Below are positions 1 through 5,010 of a stretch of DNA of 5,010 nucleotides, piece after piece (position 1 is the stretch's first letter; the number at the start of each line of letters is the position of its first letter). The stretch covers positions 1-5,010 of the forward strand of contig JAJXDX010000184.1 of assembly GCA_021640185.1 (NCBI GenBank). The letters run 5' to 3'. The position numbers were made by a program, and so were the translations under genes. Source of the stretch: Oscillospiraceae bacterium (GTDB taxonomy: Bacteria > Bacillota > Clostridia > Oscillospirales > Acutalibacteraceae). Under the pieces are notes generated by a model, which was not told the origin of the DNA, did not search any database, and was given only the letters and a program-made list of their open reading frames with translations.

Positions 1-33
1 AGATGACCCATCCACTAGGATAGCGATTTTCAT
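1..33 (-). CDS. N-terminus of a leftward gene cut by the window edge (11 codons)
   Basis: On the minus strand an ATG at 33-31 opens a frame that runs without a stop to the window edge and reads MKIAILVDGSS. A lysine followed by a short hydrophobic strand ending in Asp-Gly is typical of the first beta strand of a Rossmann-like alpha/beta protein. NYN/PIN-type nucleases often begin this way, with the Asp as the first catalytic carboxylate, and DegV-like proteins start in a comparable way (usually TDSS). Eleven residues cannot choose between these. No Shine-Dalgarno sequence precedes the ATG: the upstream minus strand is C-rich. The frame is also open upstream to a TTG at 60-58, but the resulting His/Pro-rich extension is not convincing. 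The gene would be divergent from the DUF3825 gene. That this is a real start is an inference. Confidence 0.4.
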   Translation of the reverse strand, partial: MKIAILVDGSS

Positions 34-60
34 TATAACATGGGCGGGTGGGGGATGCAA
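32..60 (-). promoter_or_regulatory. Candidate leftward sigma-A-like promoter overlapping the edge gene's start
   Basis: The minus strand has TTGCAT at 60-55 (4 of 6 matches to the -35 consensus) and a perfect TATAAT at 37-32, separated by exactly 17 bp. The -10 box overlaps the putative ATG at 33-31, so a normal start site near position 25 would lie inside the proposed coding region. Either the true start codon is further left (an in-frame GTG is at 15-13, though it would remove the hydrophobic strand), or the gene is driven from further upstream and this match is accidental. Confidence 0.3.
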
Positions 61-78
61 GAAAAAAGAGGATTTTTC
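61..78. repeat. Short A/T inverted repeat (GAAAAA / TTTTTC)
   Basis: GAAAAA at 61-66 and its exact complement TTTTTC at 73-78 flank a 6-nt spacer. It sits just upstream of the candidate leftward -35 box. Stem energy would be low because it is nearly all A:T, so a protein-binding site or chance in an AT-rich tract are both more likely than an RNA hairpin. Confidence 0.3.
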
Positions 79-92
79 ACGATTGGTGGCGA

Positions 93-114
93 CTTTTGTA
101 TGAAGGTACAAAAG
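93..114. repeat. Perfect 8-bp inverted repeat, possible operator
   Basis: CTTTTGTA at 93-100 and TACAAAAG at 107-114 are exact reverse complements around the 6-nt spacer TGAAGG. The symmetry, total length of 22 bp and place in a divergent intergenic region, upstream of the leftward gene, suit a dimeric repressor or activator site. It is not a terminator: the stem is AT-rich and no U-tract follows. Confidence 0.4.
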
Positions 115-271
115 AGGAAGCGCCGTTTTGTTCCGGTTTCACAACAACCCGGCAGCGCCGCCGGGCACAAACAGCCGTCGACCCGCCCGGAGCGTGCGTC
201 CCTACACTCCGGCTCGCGCGCCCGTCGGCGTCCGAAAGCCCGGCAAGCCGCCGCAGGCCGGTAATGAACAC

Positions 272-300
272 TTGAACTTTCACGTGAAGTGCGGTAAAAT
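272..300 (+). promoter_or_regulatory. Sigma-A-type promoter for the DUF3825 gene
   Basis: TTGAAC at 272-277 (4 of 6 to the -35 consensus) and TAAAAT at 295-300 (5 of 6 to the -10 consensus) are separated by an ideal 17-bp spacer. They lie in an AT-richer patch directly after GC-rich DNA. Transcription would begin near 306-308, leaving a leader of only about 20 nt before the ATG at 329. The AAGGA at 302-306 would then lie at or before the transcript's 5' end and could not serve as a ribosome binding site. Confidence 0.6.
276..290. promoter_or_regulatory. CACGTG-centred near-palindrome inside the promoter spacer (putative operator)
   Basis: Around the perfect hexamer CACGTG (281-286), ACTT at 276-279 and AAGT at 287-290 are complementary, with one extra T at 280 breaking the symmetry. 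A wider arm pair, CACTT 269-273 and AAGTG 287-291, also exists. The element overlaps the end of the -35 box and fills the spacer up to the -10 box, where a bound regulator would block RNA polymerase. Operator function is inferred from symmetry and position only. Confidence 0.4.
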
Positions 301-328
301 TAAGGAATAAAGCAAAAATGAGAGTTTT

Positions 329-2275
329 ATGTTCGTCACCATCGAATTTATCACAAAAGACGACCGCGGCTACCGTTTTTATGGCGAGGTCTTGGGCGAG
401 AACGGGCAAACTTACCGTTTCAACTGCACCAATTGGTATGACCGGGACATCCGCTTCGAGGACATCCGGCCCGGCGACCGGGTAGAATTTGACCTTCGGC
501 GCCCCAATGTGCGCGGCACGATCTATCCCCGGCAGATCCGCTTCGCCGGTAGCGACAGCGTCCCGCGCCCGCAGGACGTGCGCGTCGCGCCGCATCACAG
601 CTACGGCATGATCAACAACTTCGCCTATATCGATTGCCGGGCGCTGCGCGGCAAGCTGCAGGAACTCGTCCCGGACATCGACGAGCGCTGCCCGGACGAC
701 ACCGCGCTGTTCAAGGCGATCATCGCCCGCTACAACAGCCTGCAGGATGACGATTTCGTCTTTGAGGGCGACGAAGGCCGGGCGGCCCGCCACGTTTTCT
801 TCCCTTCCGGCTTTTTCGCTGCCGACGGCCGGGAGATCTGGCTGTCCTGCACGCCCAACCGCAACGGCAGCACGGTGTGGTATTGCTGCGATATCCGCCG
901 CGACGGCGAACAGACGGAGCAGACGGTGTTCGACATCGCGAACATCAATTGGTTCGATATGCAGCGCGCCGTCGACCGCTTGGATCCCGACGGCGCACAG
1001 AGCATCGACGACCTGTGCGCCGGGATCGAAGCGCGCTGCGCCGACCTGCCGTCGGCGCTGCTGTATCTGCGGGACGGCCGCCCCTGCAGCGAGCATAAGG
1101 CGAACGAACTGTACGTCCCCACCGGCCGCCGCCGGGCGGACGGCGAGGAGATCTGGCTGCTGTGCACGCGGCACACCGGCCCGCGCGGCTACGGCTGGTA
1201 TTTCGAAGCGGCGACCTATCCGAACGCGCCGATCACCGTGTTCGATAAAAACGACCGCTTCAAAAAATGGTGCGGCCGGATCGAACCGGCTCTGCTCGAT
1301 CGGCTGGCACAGGACGCGATGCCGGAGCCGTGGTCGTTCGGCGACCGCAACGATCTGTGGATCCTGCGCGATTATCTGGTCAGCCTGTTCGCTTATCAGC
1401 TGGCGCACGACGCGGTCGTGACCGGTGCGGACGGCCGGTATGCCGGCTTCGACACCGGCTTGCAGGAGGCCGTTTCGTTCGGCCGGCTGTGCGCCTTGTT
1501 CACACAGACCGAAACGCCCGACGAGCCGCTCCACCCGCTGCATTTCCGCCAGCCTTATGAACTGATGGGCTTTTATGCCGTCGACGGCGACGATCTGCCG
1601 TTTTCCGGCGGCGGACTGATCGCCGCCGAGGAGCTGCCGCCGATGCCCGCGCCGCGCATCTTCCCCGACCGCCGCGCCATGCTGTGGGACACGCACGGCA
1701 GCGCAGACGACCTGTCCGTTTCGTTCGACGCCGTCTCGCTGCTGATCTACCGGTGCGAGCGCCTGCCGCTGTCGTTCTATCGGTGCGCCGGCGTGTACGA
1801 GCCGCGTCTGACAGAGATCTTAGACGGGCGGATGCAGCCCGCCAAAAAGGCCAAGCTGCTCAAGGAACTGTTCGCGCCGATCGTGGACGGCACGGCCGAC
1901 GACGGCCTGAACTTCGCCTTCGATACCCTGCGTCACGAGCTGACGTCCCGCTTCGCCGCGATCGTCCGCCGCGCGGAGCACGACTGGCGCATCGCCCTGC
2001 CCTGCTTCGATCCGGAGCATGGCGCGCCGGCCTTCCTGCTGCCGCTGTCGTTTGACGAAAACAGCGCCCCCGACCGCGCGATGATCGTTACCGCAGACGG
2101 CGGCAAGATCACCGTGCATTCGGTCGTCCCGCCGGAATGGGCGTATCTGGACGCCCGCCTGGCCTGCCGCCCGGCAAGCGATTGGCTGCAGCCGGAGCAG
2201 ATCGGCGCCGACCGTCGTGCGCCGCACCGCCCCGCCGCAGCCGGGCACGATCTGTCCACGCCGCTTTACGGATAA
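329..2275 (+). CDS. 648-aa DUF3825 protein with N-terminal cold-shock-like OB segment
   Basis: Residues 14-72 resemble a cold-shock/S1-like OB fold: G-x-V strand, G-x-x-Y-x-F, then DIRFEDIRPGDRVEF. Residues about 95-320 hold a tandemly duplicated module of about 105 residues, seen best as FFPSGFFAADGREIWLSC (157-174) against YVPTGRRRADGEEIWLLC (262-279), each followed about 25 residues later by TVFD (199, 303). Residues about 320-622 match DUF3825 as I know it: PEPWSFG (332-338), LRDYL, FDTGL (374-378), GFY (414-416), WDT (453-455), RIALP (554-558), LLPL and the final CRPASDWL (613-620). No signal peptide or membrane segment is visible, so it is probably cytoplasmic. The function of DUF3825 is unknown; RNA or DNA binding is inferred from the OB segment and from my recollection that DUF3825 occurs with OST-HTH RNA-binding domains. 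The frame is closed by TAA at 308-310, so 329 is the first ATG. Its only Shine-Dalgarno-like signal is a weak GAG at 322-324. Confidence 0.85.
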   Translation: MFVTIEFITKDDRGYRFYGEVLGENGQTYRFNCTNWYDRDIRFEDIRPGDRVEFDLRRPNVRGTIYPRQIRFAGSDSVPRPQDVRVAPHHSYGMINNFAYIDCRALRGKLQELVPDIDERCPDDTALFKAIIARYNSLQDDDFVFEGDEGRAARHVFFPSGFFAADGREIWLSCTPNRNGSTVWYCCDIRRDGEQTEQTVFDIANINWFDMQRAVDRLDPDGAQSIDDLCAGIEARCADLPSALLYLRDGRPCSEHKANELYVPTGRRRADGEEIWLLCTRHTGPRGYGWYFEAATYPNAPITVFDKNDRFKKWCGRIEPALLDRLAQDAMPEPWSFGDRNDLWILRDYLVSLFAYQLAHDAVVTGADGRYAGFDTGLQEAVSFGRLCALFTQTETPDEPLHPLHFRQPYELMGFYAVDGDDLPFSGGGLIAAEELPPMPAPRIFPDRRAMLWDTHGSADDLSVSFDAVSLLIYRCERLPLSFYRCAGVYEPRLTEILDGRMQPAKKAKLLKELFAPIVDGTADDGLNFAFDTLRHELTSRFAAIVRRAEHDWRIALPCFDPEHGAPAFLLPLSFDENSAPDRAMIVTADGGKITVHSVVPPEWAYLDARLACRPASDWLQPEQIGADRRAPHRPAAAGHDLSTPLYG

Positions 2276-2282
2276 AAGCGGC
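2260..2282 (+). repeat. Hairpin spanning the stop codon of the DUF3825 gene
   Basis: GCCGCTTT (2260-2267) and AAAGCGGC (2275-2282) are exact complements around a 7-nt loop that contains most of the TAA stop codon (2273-2275). No T-run follows, so it is not a standard intrinsic terminator. In the mRNA it would form just before the next gene's ribosome binding site and might protect the 3' end or tune the ratio of the two products. Formation and role are inferred. Confidence 0.35.
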
Positions 2283-2304
2283 CCGCCCGGGGCAAACTGT
2301 TCCC

Positions 2305-2311
2305 GAGGTGA
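2305..2311 (+). promoter_or_regulatory. Strong ribosome binding site fixing the start at 2317
   Basis: GAGGTGA at 2305-2311 is a near-ideal anti-16S match, 5 nt before the ATG at 2317. It rules out the much longer in-frame reading that begins inside the preceding gene (from 2137), and also the in-frame GTG at 2308, which lies within the site itself. Confidence 0.85.
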
Positions 2312-2316
2312 GTACG

Positions 2317-2751
2317 ATGGCGAACGAAAGGGAAACGGAACTGCTGCAAAACGTCTACCGCAACGCCGAGATGGGGCGCGACAGCCTGTATTTCGTGATG
2401 AAAAAGGCCAACGACCCCGCCATGCGCCGCGTGGTGGAGACGCAGCTGATGGAATACCAGACCATCATGGACGAGGCAGAGGAGCGCCTGCGCGCAGCGG
2501 GCGAGCAGCCGCAGGGCAGCGGAAAGCTCGCCAAGCTGATGGTGCGCATGGCGGCCGCCCGCAAAACCGCGCAGGATAACAGCCCCGCCGCTCTGGCCGA
2601 TATGCTGATCGAGGGCAGCGGCATGGGCGTGACCAAGATCATGCGCGAGCTGACACGCTACCGCGCCGGCTGCGAGGAGGCGGCGGCGCTGGCGCTCCGC
2701 CTGCAAAAGACCGAGGAGAACAATATCGAACGGTTAAAAGCGTATCTCTGA
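2317..2751 (+). CDS. 144-aa all-helical (four-helix-bundle-like) protein of unknown function
   Basis: The protein is highly charged and reads as amphipathic helices at about residues 4-31, 33-61, 68-87, 89-115 and 117-143, with breaks at NDP, GEQPQGSG and NSP. The layout is that of a small ferritin-like or DUF2383-like bundle. The opening MANERETELLQNVYRNAEMG and the ending TEENNIERLKAYL look like a family of conserved hypothetical proteins I associate with Clostridia; this is recollection, not a search. The sequence has no histidine, so the usual ExxH iron ligands are absent and a di-iron role is unlikely. There is no signal peptide or membrane segment, so it is probably a soluble cytoplasmic oligomer. 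It starts 41 bp after the DUF3825 stop with no visible promoter between them, so the two are probably co-transcribed. Confidence 0.85.
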   Translation: MANERETELLQNVYRNAEMGRDSLYFVMKKANDPAMRRVVETQLMEYQTIMDEAEERLRAAGEQPQGSGKLAKLMVRMAAARKTAQDNSPAALADMLIEGSGMGVTKIMRELTRYRAGCEEAAALALRLQKTEENNIERLKAYL

Positions 2752-2766
2752 AAACGGAAAAACGGA

Positions 2767-2802
2767 GCAAGCGGGCAAAGACGGATGTCTTTGCCCGCTC
2801 GC
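2767..2802. terminator. Strong hairpin terminator between convergent genes
   Basis: AGCGGGCAAAGAC (2770-2782) and GTCTTTGCCCGCT (2787-2799) form a perfect 13-bp stem with a 4-nt GGAT loop, extendable by two more pairs beyond one mismatch. On the plus strand it follows the helical-protein stop by 18 nt but has no downstream T-run. On the minus strand it lies about 70 nt beyond the beta-helix gene and is followed, after a 7-nt gap, by TTTTTCCGTTTT. It therefore fits best as the leftward gene's terminator, probably acting in both directions. Confidence 0.75.
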
Positions 2803-2870
2803 GCTATCGTTCCCCGGCAAGCCGTTCCGGCGGTCCGTGCCCGTCGGACACTGCCTGCCAAAAAGACCGA

Positions 2871-5010
2871 TCAGTCGACCGACTTCAGCTCGAAGGTCGC
2901 ACCGGTGGTCGTTTTCCAGACCATGGCGGTGATGACCTTGGCGTTGCCCTTGCCGTCGAGCACCTTCATGCCGCTGGTCTCTTTATACCAGTTGGAGCCG
3001 CCGGTAAGGGAAGCGGTGTACAGCGCAGCCGTATTCGCCGAGATGGTGTTGCCGTCATCGATCAGCGTGAAGGGCAGGTTCGGGTTCTCACCCATGCCGA
3101 TGTTGATCGCCATGTTCTTGGTCTCTTTATCCCCGGCCTGCTTGCTGATATCGAAGGCGTTGTTCTTGATGGTGAACACCGGGCTCTCGGTCTTCCCGAT
3201 ACGCTCGATCTTGACCGGACGGGTGCCGGTCACCTTGTTGTTCACAAAGGTGAAGGTCTTGATCGGGTTGGCGTTAGCGCCGTTGCCTTCCGTATCCTCA
3301 CGCCACCAGATCGGGTTGGAGTTGTTGGCCGAGGTCGTGTTCGTATAGCTGTTGAACGTGCAGCCGTCAAAGGTCACATTGGACGCCGGGCAGGTGCCGA
3401 TGATGATGCCGTTGAAGGTGCAGTTTTTGAAGGTGAGCGAGTTCAGGTTGCTCCACGGGCTGGTGTACTTCTGGATATCGAAGCTGACCACGCCGTTGAA
3501 GGTCATGTTCTCGAACGTGACATCGCTGTTGGCGGGCAGGAGCATATAGACCGACGTATTTTTATATCCGTCGATGCTCGCATAGCCCGTCGCGGCGCTG
3601 TTGATCGTGCCGTTGCTGAACAGGAAGGAATACTCGCCGACACCGGCGGGCGCAATGCCATACTTGTTCAGCTTCGTGCTGCCGAGCAGAACGCCCTTGC
3701 CGGTGTAGCCGGAGCTGTGCTCGCTGTAAGCGATATCGGCAGCTTCGTTGTCGCCCATCAGGACAGCGACCTGTTTCTTTTTGCCGTTCTCATCCTTCTC
3801 GATGTTCCCAAGCTCCAGCTCGCCATTCAGCTTTTCGGTCGTGGTCAGCTGGCCTTCGGGGGTCTTGACCACTTTGTACCACGTGTCGCTGCCGTGCTTC
3901 TCGGCCACGACAGAGTAGCCGGCTTCCACGAAGTTGGTGCCTGCGCTCTCGGCCGCATTGTTCGACGGATCGAAGTTGACGAACGTACCGCCGCGGACGG
4001 TGATCTTGGCCTTGCCGTTCTTATAGTTCGCATCATAGCAGTTGAGCAGGAAACGGTACGGATCATTGCCGCTGGCCTTCTGCTGAATATCGAAGAAACC
4101 GCCCTCGATGATCGCCTTGCCCTCATAAACATAGATCGCATCGACGTTGCTGATGAACGTGCCGTCCTTGACGATCACGGTCGCGCCATCCTGCACATCG
4201 ATCGCGAAGTTGTCGTTTTCCTTCGCTTTCAGCGTGCCTTTGCCGGTGATGGTCAGCGTCGTATCTTTACCGCGGGCAGAGATCAAGGACCACGCCATCG
4301 TGCTCTCGTTCCAAATGTCCACGGTGTTGGCGATGGTCTTGCCGCCAAGGTCGAGCGTGGCGCTCTTTTTCGCGATAAGCAGCGCGTCCGTGGCAACGTC
4401 CTTGTCCAGCTTCACCTCACCGCCGGCGGCCAGCGCATCCTTCAGCCCGGCCTGATCGAGGACGGGATAGTAGGTCGCTTTCGCGTCGTACTGATCGTTG
4501 AAGCTGTCGTTCTCGTACGTGTACTGCGTGGCATAGACCTTGATCGAGATCCCTTCGATCGACAGACCCTGATAGACGTTGCCCGCTTCCTTTTTCATGT
4601 GGCCGCTGATCGTGATCGAAGCGGTCTCTTCGACTTCCTCGGTATCGAGCTTCCTCTCCGCGCCCTTCGGCAGAAGGACACCTTCCCAGCCTTCCAGCTT
4701 AGTCTCTCCAGCATTGCCCTTCTTCACGAAGAAGTCGATGGCCTCCAGCAGCTTGGCATCGCCGTCGACACCGTTGATGACCACCTTGTACTTCAGCGCA
4801 AGGTTGCCCTTGTTGACGATCCTGAACGTAGGCAGCTTATAGGTGCAGCCCGGCTCCCACAGGATCTTCTCGCCTGCCGGCGCATCCGGAGACTTGACGA
4901 AATCCAACGTCGTGTTTTTCAGCGAGTTGCCCGCCTCATCGACGATGTCGATCTTCAAGTTACCCGCTTGGATCTTGTTGACCCCGGTGCTGGCCGTGTC
5001 GGTGAACCAC
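2871..5010 (-). CDS. Exported TasA/camelysin-like protein with beta-helix repeats (N-terminus cut)
   Basis: The frame ends at TGA (2873-2871) and stays open to the right edge, giving at least 712 residues with the start outside the window. It opens with WFTDTASTGVNKIQAGNL, the segment that follows the signal peptide in SipW-type (TasA, CalY/camelysin) secreted proteins. Visible residues about 1-170 form that beta-sandwich-like domain, ending in IKVYATQYTYENDSFNDQYD. Residues about 185-380 resemble a right-handed beta-helix: LDLGGKTI, LTITGKGTL, VIVKDGTF, ITVRGGTF, then a TNFVEAGYSVV...TWYKVV closing module. A second block (about 455-665) has NCTFNG, GCTFNS and FTIKNNAF rungs. No LPXTG motif or C-terminal membrane anchor is present; it ends ELKSVD. 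It is likely secreted or assembled on the surface, in a matrix, adhesin or glycan-binding role; which of these is unknown. A TTG at 4958 is not the real start, because coding continues upstream of it. Confidence 0.85.
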   Translation of the reverse strand, partial: WFTDTASTGVNKIQAGNLKIDIVDEAGNSLKNTTLDFVKSPDAPAGEKILWEPGCTYKLPTFRIVNKGNLALKYKVVINGVDGDAKLLEAIDFFVKKGNAGETKLEGWEGVLLPKGAERKLDTEEVEETASITISGHMKKEAGNVYQGLSIEGISIKVYATQYTYENDSFNDQYDAKATYYPVLDQAGLKDALAAGGEVKLDKDVATDALLIAKKSATLDLGGKTIANTVDIWNESTMAWSLISARGKDTTLTITGKGTLKAKENDNFAIDVQDGATVIVKDGTFISNVDAIYVYEGKAIIEGGFFDIQQKASGNDPYRFLLNCYDANYKNGKAKITVRGGTFVNFDPSNNAAESAGTNFVEAGYSVVAEKHGSDTWYKVVKTPEGQLTTTEKLNGELELGNIEKDENGKKKQVAVLMGDNEAADIAYSEHSSGYTGKGVLLGSTKLNKYGIAPAGVGEYSFLFSNGTINSAATGYASIDGYKNTSVYMLLPANSDVTFENMTFNGVVSFDIQKYTSPWSNLNSLTFKNCTFNGIIIGTCPASNVTFDGCTFNSYTNTTSANNSNPIWWREDTEGNGANANPIKTFTFVNNKVTGTRPVKIERIGKTESPVFTIKNNAFDISKQAGDKETKNMAINIGMGENPNLPFTLIDDGNTISANTAALYTASLTGGSNWYKETSGMKVLDGKGNAKVITAMVWKTTTGATFELKSVD

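Larger units (their letters stand above)
34..271. other. Divergent intergenic region without a supported gene
   Basis: No convincing coding sequence is seen here. The first part (about 34-120) is relatively AT-rich and carries the inverted repeats and the leftward hexamers. The stretch about 121-260 is strikingly GC-rich for intergenic DNA. It can form a small hairpin (CCCGGC at 148-153 with GCCGGG at 160-165, 6-nt loop), but no T-tract follows. Short open frames across this stretch encode arginine/proline-rich peptides of the kind random GC-rich DNA yields, and they lack ribosome binding sites. Confidence 0.6.

Noticed and set aside
128..310. A 60-codon open frame just before and in frame with the DUF3825 gene
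   Set aside because: It is arginine/proline-rich, has no clear ribosome binding site and ends at TAA 308-310. It runs through the promoter and operator region, so it is neither a gene nor an N-terminal extension.
318..485. ATG at 318 with AAGGA 11 nt upstream, opening a 55-codon frame
   Set aside because: The product is a Ser/Thr/Ala-rich shadow of the DUF3825 gene in another frame, and the predicted transcription start leaves the AAGGA at or outside the transcript's 5' end.
77..1696. A 539-codon open frame on the minus strand, antisense to the DUF3825 gene
   Set aside because: It runs opposite recognisable DUF3825 coding sequence. Its product is a low-complexity Ala/Val/Arg-rich sequence with no recognisable motif, as expected for a mirrored frame of a GC-rich gene.
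2137..2316. Upstream extension of the helical protein gene into the DUF3825 gene
   Set aside because: The added 60 residues are Arg/Pro/Ala-rich shadow sequence, while GAGGTGA is placed 5 nt before the ATG at 2317 and helical family-like sequence begins there.
2816..2855. Partial inverted repeats (GTCCG/CGGAC at 2833-2849 and GGCA/TGCC arms) in the convergent gap
   Set aside because: Stems of only 4-5 bp in GC-rich DNA are expected by chance, and the adjacent 13-bp hairpin already explains termination.
2785..3348. A 187-codon plus-strand frame across the convergent gap and beta-helix gene
   Set aside because: It starts inside the terminator hairpin and then mirrors the beta-helix gene, giving a Val/Leu/Ser-rich translation without a ribosome binding site.
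3150..4400. Repetitive-looking DNA within the beta-helix gene as a possible CRISPR or tandem repeat
   Set aside because: The repetition is at protein level (beta-helix rungs) with diverged DNA. There are no identical direct repeats with regular spacers.
4956..4958. TTG as the start of the large leftward gene
   Set aside because: The frame continues upstream for 17 more codons to the window edge and encodes the conserved WFTDTA segment, so the start is off the window.

Overview
The window looks like a chromosomal segment from a fairly GC-rich member of the Bacillota, most likely a gut Clostridia/Oscillospirales-type bacterium. This is inferred from three things: GC-rich coding sequence with clear GAGGTGA-type ribosome binding sites, a small helical protein of a kind I associate with Clostridia, and an exported protein with a SipW/TasA-type N-terminus fused to a beta-helix. 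No species can be named from this sequence. There is no rRNA, tRNA, CRISPR array, transposase or phage gene.

Layout. At the left edge (1-33) a leftward gene appears to begin, with only its first 11 codons visible. Next comes a divergent intergenic region of about 295 bp (34-328). It carries several perfect short inverted repeats, a leftward sigma-A-like hexamer pair at the edge gene, and a good rightward sigma-A-type promoter (272-300) with a CACGTG-centred near-palindrome in its spacer. Two rightward genes follow. A 648-aa protein (329-2275) has a cold-shock-like OB segment, a tandemly duplicated module of about 105 residues, and a C-terminal DUF3825 domain. A 144-aa all-helical protein (2317-2751) follows after a 41-bp gap and is probably co-transcribed. 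A strong hairpin (2767-2802) lies in the 119-bp gap between convergent genes. The rest, 2871-5010, is the 3' part of a large leftward gene whose start lies beyond the right edge. It encodes at least 712 residues: a TasA/camelysin-like domain followed by two beta-helix-like blocks.

How the genes may work together. The 648-aa protein has the layout of a cytoplasmic, possibly nucleic-acid-binding protein; its biochemical role is unknown. The 144-aa protein resembles a ferritin-like bundle but contains no histidine, so it is unlikely to be a classical di-iron protein. The edge gene starts with a hydrophobic strand ending in Asp-Gly, which would fit (among other families) an NYN/PIN-type nuclease. 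If so, it and the DUF3825 gene would form a divergent RNA-related pair, but 11 residues cannot establish that. The large leftward gene is a separate transcription unit for an exported surface or matrix protein and need not be linked to the others.
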